Source of the DNA: Terriglobia bacterium
Lineage (GTDB): Bacteria; Acidobacteriota; Terriglobia; Terriglobales; Acidobacteriaceae
DNA length: 56,887 nucleotides
Direction of reading: 5' to 3'
Assembly (NCBI GenBank): GCA_020073565.1
Contig: JAIQEY010000041.1
Location: 1-56,887, forward strand
The notes beneath the pieces are model-generated. The model had not been told where the DNA came from, made no database searches, and saw only the letters and a program-made list of their open reading frames with translations. Both the position numbers and the translations under genes were made by a program. This document shows positions 8,474 to 15,679 of the stretch, piece by piece (position 1 is the first letter of the stretch; each line of letters begins with the position of its first letter).

Positions 8474-9782
8474 AAACCTCCAGGAAATGACGCGGTTTCT
8501 TTGGTGGCGGAGCCAGTCCGGGCTCGGCGGCCTGGTCCCGGTATAGCTGCAGCATCACTGCGGTAAAGGCTACGGCAAAATAAGGGAAGAACTGGTAGCC
8601 TTCCGGAGCGAACAACGCTCCAAAAACGAAGCCGATGAGCGAACTGTGGAGCGCCCCGGCAAACAAGATCATCTCGGGATCGAGTTCCTTCTCCGCCTTT
8701 CGTAAGACGCGGAGATTCTTGAACGCCCGTCGAAAGAATAGCAGGTACAGAATGAGAACCGGAATGCCGCCTTCGACGCAGACCTGGAGATACGTCATAT
8801 GCACCTGGTGCCAGATCAGCGAATAGGTCTCGAAGTTCGAAACTCCCACCCCAAGAATCGGATAGTTTTCGATGCCATCGACGGCGCGCCACATCAAATA
8901 TTTGCGGGCCTCGTACGACTCGTAGGCCGACTGCTCGGTCTCAGTGTCCCCGGAAAGCGCCGTGAAGCGATCGTAGAGCTTGCCGCCCGCGGTCGCAAGG
9001 AGCAAAACGCCGATCAGGCCGGTTGCGGCAATCAGGTAAAGCCGGCGCCCCCGGACGCCGAAATGCCAGAGAGTCACGGTGCCGGATACTATGAAATTGA
9101 GAAACCCGGCCCGCGAAGCCGTAAGCACCAACGCCACGCCCATGCCGAGCATCCCTATGATCCAGCAGATTTTCGCTATGCCGCTCCGGCTGGTTAAGAG
9201 GAAGGCCAGCACAAAAGGCAGTGTGAGCACGATCGAAAACGCCAAGTCATTGGGATTGGAGTAGATTCCGCCCAGCACGCCCTCCAAGCGGGGCCGGGTG
9301 TGGCCCTTGATGACGGATATAAAACAAATGACGGCTACCGAAGCGGTTTGAATGTAGATGATCTGCTTCAGACGCTGAAAGGTCGTGATCAGCAGGAAAG
9401 TCAGGATCCAGGCGATGAAGACCTTGGAAAAGTCCATCGTATGGGAAATCGCACCGCCCCTCCACACGGGCGACAAAAAGGCACCCACAAACAGCAGGCC
9501 GATCATGGCCAGCAGCAATTTTCCTTCGACGGGGACATCCTTGAGGGTGCGCTTCGTCCGGCCCAGGGCGTTGAAAAGTCCCCACATGGCCAGGATGGCG
9601 GTGACCTTGGCCAAAGGAATGTAACTCAAGCCCGGAATCCAATCCTCAGGGCGGGCGCAGTAGACCACGTAGAAGCCACTGAGCCAGAAGAAGGCGCTCT
9701 TGGTGGGATCCACGGCCGGCAGGATTTTCCGCCTGCCCAGGATGTCTGTCGCTGGGGCCGTTCCGCTATCGCCGATGGCCAC
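8430..9782 (-). CDS. O-antigen ligase/polymerase-like membrane protein
   Basis: A 450-residue protein with about 11-12 hydrophobic segments and a large periplasmic loop near residues 265-320 (ESYEARKYLMWRAVDG, then GVGVSNFE), the hallmark of the Wzy/WaaL O-antigen ligase family. In exosortase loci a member of this family is associated with O-linked glycosylation or polymerisation of the exopolysaccharide. The start is GTG at 9782, supported by GAGAGGA six bases upstream. It is the first gene of the leftward operon. The DNA just before it (9790-9853) resembles the 3' end of the glycosyltransferase gene at 21799. Confidence 0.85.
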   Translation of the reverse strand: MAIGDSGTAPATDILGRRKILPAVDPTKSAFFWLSGFYVVYCARPEDWIPGLSYIPLAKVTAILAMWGLFNALGRTKRTLKDVPVEGKLLLAMIGLLFVGAFLSPVWRGGAISHTMDFSKVFIAWILTFLLITTFQRLKQIIYIQTASVAVICFISVIKGHTRPRLEGVLGGIYSNPNDLAFSIVLTLPFVLAFLLTSRSGIAKICWIIGMLGMGVALVLTASRAGFLNFIVSGTVTLWHFGVRGRRLYLIAATGLIGVLLLATAGGKLYDRFTALSGDTETEQSAYESYEARKYLMWRAVDGIENYPILGVGVSNFETYSLIWHQVHMTYLQVCVEGGIPVLILYLLFFRRAFKNLRVLRKAEKELDPEMILFAGALHSSLIGFVFGALFAPEGYQFFPYFAVAFTAVMLQLYRDQAAEPGLAPPPKKPRHFLEVYGDYGRAGAIAPVR

Positions 9783-9789
9783 AATGTCC

Positions 9790-9853
9790 TCTCTTCATTA
9801 ATGCCGTGCGCCCCGGAACCGCGGTGGCCGCAGAAGACCGTTTCCCCATTACC
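9790..9853 (-). repeat. Remnant of a glycosyltransferase 3' end (copy A)
   Basis: On the minus strand this segment is similar to the last codons of the glycosyltransferase gene at 21799: 44 of 53 bases agree without gaps between 9801-9853 and 21801-21853. In the same frame it would read KRSSA.(N/T)AVP.RTA, as in that protein's C-terminus. Similarity continues weakly through GAGAGGA into the first codons of the ligase. It reads as a gene tail left in front of the ligase after a rearrangement. Confidence 0.6.
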
Positions 9854-9923
9854 CACGGAACCGCGCCGATTCCATGGCCAAGACAGTGAGGAGACGTCTC
9901 GCACAAAGGCTTGCACAGTCTAG

Positions 9924-9939
9924 AGCACACCCGCTGCCA
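9924..9939 (-). promoter_or_regulatory. Sigma-54-like promoter of the ligase operon
   Basis: On the minus strand the site reads TGGCAGCGGGTGTGCT, with -24 GG and -12 GC at the correct 12-bp spacing. The copy at 32113-32128 is identical at 15 of 16 positions. The start point would be near 9912, giving a leader of about 130 nt before the ligase GTG at 9782. Confidence 0.6.
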
Positions 9940-10053
9940 GTCCGGTCACCCTGTTTATCCATCACTAGAACAATATATGCTTATGTTTCAAAAGCTTACG
10001 ATCACAACTCTCGTTCGCGACGTGATCTATATTGTTACCACAATGCGGACAAA

Positions 10054-10071
10054 TGGGAAATTTATTACCCA
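10054..10071. promoter_or_regulatory. TGGGAAA-N4 palindrome, putative enhancer site (copy A)
   Basis: TGGGAAATTTATTACCCA is an imperfect inverted repeat (6 of 7 arm bases pair). It lies 115 bp from the end of the sigma-54-like element, exactly as in the copy at 32243. Spacing and symmetry fit an upstream activator site for a Fis-type HTH dimer. Which protein binds it is unknown. Confidence 0.5.
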
Positions 10072-10156
10072 CATCCCAGGTAATCCGTGGGGCATTACTT
10101 CTTCGACCACCCTACCGGCGTACTCGCCGCTTCCCCATCCATCGAAATCAAACAGA

Positions 10157-10162
10157 TATAAT
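10157..10162 (+). promoter_or_regulatory. -10 element of ribA (leaderless start)
   Basis: A perfect TATAAT ends seven bases before the GTG start of ribA, so the predicted transcription start coincides with the G of that GTG. No good -35 hexamer or Shine-Dalgarno is visible. A leaderless mRNA is the simplest reading. Confidence 0.5.
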
Positions 10163-10168
10163 TTGGAT

Positions 10169-10783
10169 GTGAAGCAATCGAAGGTGCGTCAGGTCGCCTC
10201 CGCGGATTTCCCTACTCGCTGGGGGACCTTTCTGATTCACGGTTTCACGACCGGCGCCGGCAACGGATCCAGCAAAACCGAAGAAGCGGTGGCGCTCGTC
10301 ATGGGCGACGTGCAGTCCGGATCGCCGCTCGTCCGCATTCATTCGCAATGCTTGACTGGCGACGTGTTCGGCTCCTTGCGCTGCGACTGCCGCCAGCAAC
10401 TGGAAATGGCCCTCTCGATGATTGCCCAGCAGGGCACCGGAATCCTGATCTACGAGCAGCAGGAGGGCCGCGGTATCGGACTCATGGCAAAGCTGCAAGC
10501 TTACGCGCTCCAGGACAGCGGGCTCGACACGGTGGAAGCCAACGAGCGGCTCGGCTTCAAAGCCGACCACCGCGAATTCCAAATGCCGACCGAGATCCTG
10601 AAAGCCCTTGGCATACGACAAGTTCGGCTGCTCTCCAACAATCCCGACAAAGTGGCCGCGCTCGAACGGGGTGGAATCAAGGTCACTGAGCGCGTGCCCT
10701 GCGAGGTTGCACCCACCGCCCATACGGAAGACTATTTGAAGACCAAGAGAGAAAAGATGGGCCACCTGTTTACGAAACGATAG
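10169..10783 (+). CDS. ribA: GTP cyclohydrolase II
   Basis: Converts GTP to 2,5-diamino-6-ribosylamino-4-pyrimidinone 5'-phosphate, formate and pyrophosphate, the first step of riboflavin synthesis. From GTG at 10169 the protein has 204 residues, the normal length for a stand-alone RibA. Zinc ligands are visible as C61, C72 and C74 (HSQCLTGD, SLRCDC), the catalytic loop as EQQEGRGIGL, and the NTP-binding RLLSNNP motif near the end. The frame stays open upstream to 9911, but that part overlaps the conserved control block and has no RibA similarity, so I start at GTG 10169; TTG 10163 is the alternative. A lone ribA beside an exopolysaccharide operon is unlinked to other rib genes here. Confidence 0.92.
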   Translation: MKQSKVRQVASADFPTRWGTFLIHGFTTGAGNGSSKTEEAVALVMGDVQSGSPLVRIHSQCLTGDVFGSLRCDCRQQLEMALSMIAQQGTGILIYEQQEGRGIGLMAKLQAYALQDSGLDTVEANERLGFKADHREFQMPTEILKALGIRQVRLLSNNPDKVAALERGGIKVTERVPCEVAPTAHTEDYLKTKREKMGHLFTKR

Positions 10784-10804
10784 CGGCCGACTCGGCTGAC
10801 GTAG

Positions 10805-10826
10805 CCCCGGACGCCCTCGTCCGGGG
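10805..10826. terminator. Hairpin between convergent ribA and DUF2520 genes
   Basis: CCCCGGACG-CCCT-CGTCCGGGG forms a perfect 9-bp stem with a 4-nt loop, placed between the two stop codons. There is no clear U-tract, but position and symmetry fit a bidirectional terminator. Confidence 0.55.
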
Positions 10827-10828
10827 TC

Positions 10829-11683
10829 TCAGTTCTGTAACAGCCGCCGAAGTTCCTTTCGATTTCTGGCCGGCAGCCGATCAAGCGCGGCCAATACCAG
10901 GGCCACATAAACGTTGCGCACTGCCGGATACTCCTTCAGCACTCCCAGATGCCTCGCTACCGTCGTTGCGTCCCCTCGAATGATAGGCCCGCTGAAGGAA
11001 TGCTCCGGGCCCAGGCGCGAATAGTTCTCCAGAGTCTGGCGGATGATCGGCAAGCTCATGCGCCTTGCATCCGCCCGCGTTAGCCCCGCCACACGAGCTG
11101 CCTCCTCCAGGGTCACCAGAAATGCCAGCCACAGGGGCGAAGTGAATGTCGCCCACGCGTGGTAAGCCGCCTTGCGTGCCGCCGGTAGCACAAAAGTCTC
11201 GCCGCCCAAGTCGCGGACCACGCGCCGCGCCAGTCGCGTCGCCGCCGCATCGCCCTCCAGCGCAAACGTTACGCCGGCCAGCGAAGGACGAGACCCTGGG
11301 ACGAACGTCATCAGCGGATGAACGGAAGCAATTGCGGCGCCGCTCTCCCGCAGAGACTCGAGTTCCCGGCTGAGCAGCGCTCCACTGGAGTGAAAGGCGA
11401 AGCGGACTTTTCCTTTGGCGCGCGTGGCCAGTGACCAGGCTGCTTCCCGAATCGTCCGATCCGGAACGCAGAACCACAGCAACTCGGCATCTATTGTCGC
11501 CGTTGTCTTCGTGACCGCCCGTGCGCCCACCTTCGACGCGAGTGTGCGCGCGTGCTGGCGCGAGCGCCGCGAATTCCGGGAAATGATCTCGGTGATGGTG
11601 TAGCCAGATTTGCGCAGCGTCCCGGCCAGAAACGTCGCCAGGTTCCCTGCTCCAACAATGGCCACTCGCGGCTTTCTCGTCAC
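10829..11683 (-). CDS. Rossmann-like and DUF2520 domain protein
   Basis: A 284-residue protein. The N-terminus RVAIVGAGNLATFLAGTL is a GxGxxA Rossmann nucleotide-binding fold like that of ProC or F420-dependent reductases, followed by FCVPDRTIREA and HSSGAL. The C-terminal half (about 130-270), with ASVHPLMTF and the helical segment AARKAAYHAWATF, matches the DUF2520 architecture seen next to NADP-binding domains. It is probably an NAD(P)-dependent dehydrogenase; the substrate is unknown. Its stop lies 45 bp from the ribA stop with a hairpin between them. Confidence 0.8.
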   Translation of the reverse strand: MTRKPRVAIVGAGNLATFLAGTLRKSGYTITEIISRNSRRSRQHARTLASKVGARAVTKTTATIDAELLWFCVPDRTIREAAWSLATRAKGKVRFAFHSSGALLSRELESLRESGAAIASVHPLMTFVPGSRPSLAGVTFALEGDAAATRLARRVVRDLGGETFVLPAARKAAYHAWATFTSPLWLAFLVTLEEAARVAGLTRADARRMSLPIIRQTLENYSRLGPEHSFSGPIIRGDATTVARHLGVLKEYPAVRNVYVALVLAALDRLPARNRKELRRLLQN

Positions 11684-11771
11684 GCGCGCAGCATATCATT
11701 CCAGCCACGTCGCTGGCGTGGCGATGCCGGGCGAGAAATCCGCACCGCACGATATATTTATATTGTCGATC

Positions 11772-12344
11772 ATGCCCAAGTCCCGCAGTTCAAAAGGCAG
11801 CCAGGCTCGTGTCCTCTCCTCGCGCGTCGCCTACAGGGGCCCCGTGTTCCACGTCACCACCGACCAAGTCGAAGAGCCCGGCGGAATTCGCGCTCGGCGC
11901 GATGTCATTCGGCATTCAGGATCAATCGTCGTTCTCGCAGTCGATGATCGCCGCCCCGAGCCGCGCATCCTGCTGGAGCGCCAGTACCGCCATGCCGCTC
12001 AATCTCTCATGTGGGAATTGCCCGCAGGTCGTATCGACAAGGGCGAGTCCGAGTTAGCCGCCGCAAAGCGCGAACTGTTGGAGGAGACCGGCTATACCGC
12101 TCGCCACTGGAAGAAGGTTTTGCATTTCTACGTAAGTCCCGGCTTTCTGGACGAAACCATGAGCATCTACCTCGCCCGCGGTCTCCAGGCAGGCCAAGCG
12201 CAGCCCGAAGCAGACGAGAAGATCGCGATCCGTTTCTTCCCCTTATCGGCGGCAAAGCGCATGGTCCTGAACGGCCGTATCCGCGACGCCAAGACCATCG
12301 CCGGCGTCCTGTGGCTCGCCCAAACGCCGCGCCGGGCGCGCTAA
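11772..12344 (+). CDS. Nudix hydrolase (ADP-ribose pyrophosphatase-like)
   Basis: A 190-residue protein with a Nudix box at 86-108: G86, E92 and the REL-x-EE-x-G core (RELLEETGY). An upstream WELPAGRID segment is typical of ADP-sugar pyrophosphatases (NudF type). It probably hydrolyses ADP-ribose or related nucleotide sugars. ATG 11772 is chosen because it follows TATATT at 11759-11764 by seven bases, suggesting a near-leaderless transcript, and because upstream in-frame sequence overlaps the divergent DUF2520 gene without similarity. Confidence 0.85.
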   Translation: MPKSRSSKGSQARVLSSRVAYRGPVFHVTTDQVEEPGGIRARRDVIRHSGSIVVLAVDDRRPEPRILLERQYRHAAQSLMWELPAGRIDKGESELAAAKRELLEETGYTARHWKKVLHFYVSPGFLDETMSIYLARGLQAGQAQPEADEKIAIRFFPLSAAKRMVLNGRIRDAKTIAGVLWLAQTPRRAR

Positions 12345-12398
12345 CTCACCCCGCCCACCCTGCCAGAGGGTTGTTACGTGGACGTGTGACGCGTATCC

Positions 12399-12427
12399 TT
12401 GACACCCCCCCTACTGGGCAGCACAAT
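12399..12427 (+). promoter_or_regulatory. Sigma-70-type promoter of the cold-shock gene
   Basis: TTGACA at 12399-12404, a 17-bp spacer and CACAAT at 12422-12427. The start point would be near 12434, leaving a 5' leader of about 66 nt. Long leaders are usual in csp genes and can control cold-induced translation. Confidence 0.55.
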
Positions 12428-12499
12428 GCGTACAGTTTTGCGGCCCCCTATGGACTCCTCCGCCATGTGGGGGGAATCCGCAGACTTGAGGGGGGGCAC

Positions 12500-12709
12500 G
12501 TGGAACGTCTGAAAGGCACGGTCAAGTGGTTCAACAACGCGAAGGGATACGGGTTCCTGGGTCGGGACGATGGACCCGATGTGTTCGTACACTATAGCGC
12601 GATCACAACTGAAGGTTACAAGAGCTTGCAAGAAGGCGACAAGGTTGAGTTCGAGATTATCCAGGGACAAAAAGGGCCGCAAGCTGCCAATGTGACCAAG
12701 GCTTCCTAG
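12500..12709 (+). CDS. csp: Cold-shock protein, CspA family
   Basis: A 69-residue single OB-fold protein: [18 protein letters not shown] (RNP1-like KGYGF) and DVFVHYSAI (RNP2), the full CSD signature. It binds single-stranded RNA or DNA and acts as an RNA chaperone. The start is GTG at 12500, preceded by a very strong GAGGGGGG Shine-Dalgarno. The open frame upstream is out of family. Confidence 0.93.
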   Translation: MERLKGTVKWFNNAKGYGFLGRDDGPDVFVHYSAITTEGYKSLQEGDKVEFEIIQGQKGPQAANVTKAS

Positions 12710-12822
12710 CCCTGGAAGACTTTTCTTAGGCCAGATATCTCCCGTCCAACAAGTTTCAGCCATCCGTGTGCGTAGCGCATTCCCTCCCTGCCTTCTTCCG
12801 CGGCGCTACAATCATTCCTGCC

Positions 12823-14565
12823 ATGGACAACAAAGCCATCGCCGGAATTCTCTACGAAACTGCTGACCTGCTCGAAATCGACGGCCAGGATTCCTTTCGC
12901 GTGCGCTCCTACCGCAATGCCGCCCAAGCCATCGAGGCGCTTCCGCAACAAGTCGCAAACCTGATTGAGGAACCCAAGAAACTACTCGAGATCCCCGGCA
13001 TCGGCAAGGGCATGGTCGCCAATCTGCAGCATCTGTTCAAGGAAGGGACCGTCGAAGTCCATGCCGAGCTGTTGAAGAAATATCGCCCGTCCATGCTCGA
13101 ACTGCTCAAGATCCAGGGTCTCGGGCCCAAGACCATCGCCCTGATCTGGAGCGCGTATCAGGTCAGCGATCTGGATGGCGTCGAGAAGCTGGCGCGCGAA
13201 GGAAAAATCCGCACCCTGCCCCGCATGGGCGAAAAGCACGAGCAGAAGCTGCTCAAGGCGATCGAGGACTATCGCCGTATCGGTGGCCGTTTCCTGCTCG
13301 ATGTCGCCGAAGAACTCGCCGGGAAACTGGTCGAGCATCTACTGGCCGCACCCGGCGTTGAAAAAGTCACGCCCGCCGGCTCGCTGCGACGCGGGCGCGA
13401 AACCGTCGGAGACCTCGACATTCTCGTAACCGGCAAGGCCTGCGCCCAGGCGGAAGCGCGCCAAGAAATGGTCGAGCATCTGCTCCGCTTTCCTGGCCTG
13501 ATGGAAGTGATCGCGCAAGGCGAAAACAAAATCAGCTTCCGTCAGCGTAATGGCATGCAGGTCGACGTGCGCCTGCTCCCGCCCGAGTCATTCGGAGCCG
13601 CTATGCAATACTTCACCGGCTCCAAGGCGCACAACATCGCGCTCCGCCAGCGCGCTCTGAAAATGGGCTACACGCTCAGCGAATACAGCCTGGCTGACCT
13701 CGAGACGGAGAGACCCGTTGCCGGCAAGAGCGAAGAAGAGATCTACTCCAAACTCAAGCTCGACCTCATTCCTCCCGAGTTGCGCGAAAACCTGGGCGAG
13801 ATCGAAGCGGCTGCCAACCACGAACTGCCGGAGCTGCTGGTACTCGCCGACATCCGCGGTGACGTGCACATGCACACGGTCGAAACCGACGGCCGCAATA
13901 CCATCGAAGAAATGGCCGAAGCCGCGCGTGACCGCGGGTATCAGTACATGGCCATTACCGATCACTCAAAGAATCTTGCCTTCGCCAACGGCTTGACCGA
14001 CGAACGCGCTCTCGCCCACATCGAAAGAATCCGCGCGGCAGAAAAAAAGATGAAGGGCATCCGCATCTTCGCCGGCATTGAAGTCGATATCCTCACGGAC
14101 GGCGCACTCGACCTCTCCGACTCCGTGCTCGAGCAGATGGATATCGTCATCGCCAGCGTCCACTCGCAATTCAATCAGGACCGCGACACGATGACTGAGC
14201 GTCTGCTGAAGGCCGTCGCCAATCCCAACACGTCCGTCATCGGTCATCCCACCGGACGCCTGCTGCTGCGCCGCGACGCTTATCCGTTCGATCTCGACAA
14301 GGTGCTTGTTGCCGCAGCCAAGCACAAAGTCGCCATGGAACTGAACGCCTATCCGGACCGCCTGGACCTTTGCGACGTTCACCTGCGCATGGCCAAGCAG
14401 CATGGCGTCAAGATTGTCATCAACACGGACTCCCACCACACGTCCCACATGGAAAAACTGCACTACGGTGTGACCCAGGCCCGCCGCGCCTGGCTAACCA
14501 AAGACGACGTGCTGAACACCCTCCCGCCGCAAAGGTTTGCCAAAGCCATGAAGCACGGCTGGTAG
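12823..14565 (+). CDS. polX: DNA polymerase X family protein with PHP domain
   Basis: A 580-residue protein of usual bacterial PolX length. An N-terminal helix-hairpin-helix region (LLEIPGIGKGMVANL and LLKIQGLGPKTIALI) is followed by the nucleotidyltransferase core, with GSLRR at 186-190 and GDLDI (D197, D199 as metal ligands). The C-terminal PHP phosphoesterase domain starts near 345 (GDVHMHT) and includes ITDHSKNL, GHPTGRLL and NTDSHHTSHM. It fills gaps in base-excision repair and has 3'-5' exonuclease activity in characterised homologues. ATG 12823 lies 11 bases after TACAAT, again close to leaderless. Confidence 0.92.
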   Translation: MDNKAIAGILYETADLLEIDGQDSFRVRSYRNAAQAIEALPQQVANLIEEPKKLLEIPGIGKGMVANLQHLFKEGTVEVHAELLKKYRPSMLELLKIQGLGPKTIALIWSAYQVSDLDGVEKLAREGKIRTLPRMGEKHEQKLLKAIEDYRRIGGRFLLDVAEELAGKLVEHLLAAPGVEKVTPAGSLRRGRETVGDLDILVTGKACAQAEARQEMVEHLLRFPGLMEVIAQGENKISFRQRNGMQVDVRLLPPESFGAAMQYFTGSKAHNIALRQRALKMGYTLSEYSLADLETERPVAGKSEEEIYSKLKLDLIPPELRENLGEIEAAANHELPELLVLADIRGDVHMHTVETDGRNTIEEMAEAARDRGYQYMAITDHSKNLAFANGLTDERALAHIERIRAAEKKMKGIRIFAGIEVDILTDGALDLSDSVLEQMDIVIASVHSQFNQDRDTMTERLLKAVANPNTSVIGHPTGRLLLRRDAYPFDLDKVLVAAAKHKVAMELNAYPDRLDLCDVHLRMAKQHGVKIVINTDSHHTSHMEKLHYGVTQARRAWLTKDDVLNTLPPQRFAKAMKHGW

Positions 14566-14628
14566 GCCGGGCCAAAAGAGGGAAACTGATTACCGGCATG
14601 CCCCGCGAACCGACAGCGCCTGTGCCCC

Positions 14629-15660
14629 TTATTCTTCCGCTGGGCTGCGCTCGGCCGCCGAGCGATTCCCCTGCAGCCATCCGAGAAATTTCTGCTTGCG
14701 CGCGAACATGTTGCGCGCCTCGTTGCGCAGCGTTCCTACAATCTGATATTTCGACTTTGTAAACCACGGCACACGATGCGGCGTGCATCCGTATTTTTCC
14801 TTGTATGTGCCTTCCCCGCCCCAATCGAAAATTGCCGCACCCCGCTTCTTCCAATAGCGGATCGCATACCAATGGCACGCTTCGTTGGGACGCACATTCT
14901 GATGTGAGCGGAAACTCGCATTGCCCCAAAACTCCGCAATCTTGTTGAAGCCCGGGTAAATTCCGGTCGCGATGCACTTCCCTTCCGAATCGCGCGCGCG
15001 AATCAGCAACACGTTGCCACTCGGCTCAAGATTCTTCACCAGCGAGCGGACGCGCTCCACGGAGTACGTGGGTACCAGGCCCTGCTTCGCAAAAACATCT
15101 TTGAGTTGCTCGTAGTATTCGTCCGCGAAGGTCAGGTCATGCGCTTCTTCGATCTTCACGCCGCTTTTCTCGGCCTTGCGAACGCAGCGGCGGCAGGCGC
15201 TTTCCATGCCATTGAACAGTTCGTCTTCGGACTTCGTCAGGTCGGTGCGATAGGAGCCGTAATACTCGGCCTTGAATCCAAGTGCTTCGCCATCTTCAAA
15301 TGTGAAATTCGGATCCGAGACTTCCATGTGCAGGCACTTCAGATGATCCCACGCAAATTTCTCGAGCGCTTCGAGCGCCACGCGACGGGAGACGCCCGGC
15401 TTCAGATTGAAGCCGATGTACGGCGTAGTCCAGCCGGGAAAGGAACTGCCCAGAACTTTCATGCCAAACTTTGAAAATGTCAGCCCGGTGAAGTACCCAA
15501 CCACGTCGCTTCCCTCGCGCACCTCCGCAAGCATTGGAGTGGCGCTCTGCGACTCCTCCACAAATCGCAGCCACGCGCGCGTCTGGAAAACCGTGCGGTC
15601 TTCGAAGCTGTCCAGATGTTTCCAGTCGGCCGATTTGAAATCGATCTGGTGAAGCTTCAT
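14629..15660 (-). CDS. FemAB-like GNAT peptidyl/acyltransferase, exosortase-system type
   Basis: A 343-residue protein starting MKLHQIDFKSADWKHLD. It has a double GNAT pattern: an N-terminal half with FQTRAWLRFVEE and GYFTGLTFSKFG, and a C-terminal half with VLLIRARDSEGKCIATGIYPG, HWYAIRYWKKRG and FDWGG. Members of the FemAB family are recurrent in exosortase loci. The biochemical role there is unknown; amino-acyl or acyl transfer to the polymer is possible. It follows the nucleotide-sugar dehydrogenase by 19 bp and is likely co-transcribed. ATG 15660 is preferred to the longer frame from 15750, which overlaps the upstream gene. Confidence 0.75.
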   Translation of the reverse strand: MKLHQIDFKSADWKHLDSFEDRTVFQTRAWLRFVEESQSATPMLAEVREGSDVVGYFTGLTFSKFGMKVLGSSFPGWTTPYIGFNLKPGVSRRVALEALEKFAWDHLKCLHMEVSDPNFTFEDGEALGFKAEYYGSYRTDLTKSEDELFNGMESACRRCVRKAEKSGVKIEEAHDLTFADEYYEQLKDVFAKQGLVPTYSVERVRSLVKNLEPSGNVLLIRARDSEGKCIATGIYPGFNKIAEFWGNASFRSHQNVRPNEACHWYAIRYWKKRGAAIFDWGGEGTYKEKYGCTPHRVPWFTKSKYQIVGTLRNEARNMFARKQKFLGWLQGNRSAAERSPAEE

Positions 15661-15679
15661 TTGGCTCCCGTCGCTCCGA

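Larger units (their letters stand above)
9869..10100 (-). repeat. Operon control block, copy A (homologous to 32058-32290)
   Basis: This block aligns almost without gaps, at an offset of 22189, to the region upstream of the regulator gene at 32 kb. Shared elements in order are ATTCCAT..CCAAGACA, GTCTCG.ACA, CTAGAGCACAC.CGCTGCCA, CAATA..TGCTTAT.TTTCAA.AGCTT, CGACGTGA and CGGACAAATGGGAAA. It contains the sigma-54-like promoter and the palindrome listed separately. Conservation of non-coding DNA against divergent flanks suggests selection on regulatory sites. Confidence 0.75.

Noticed and set aside
9911..10168. N-terminal extension of the ribA frame by 86 codons
   Set aside because: It runs through the conserved control block shared with 32 kb, has no similarity to RibA N-termini as known, and the -10 box at 10157 places transcription after it.
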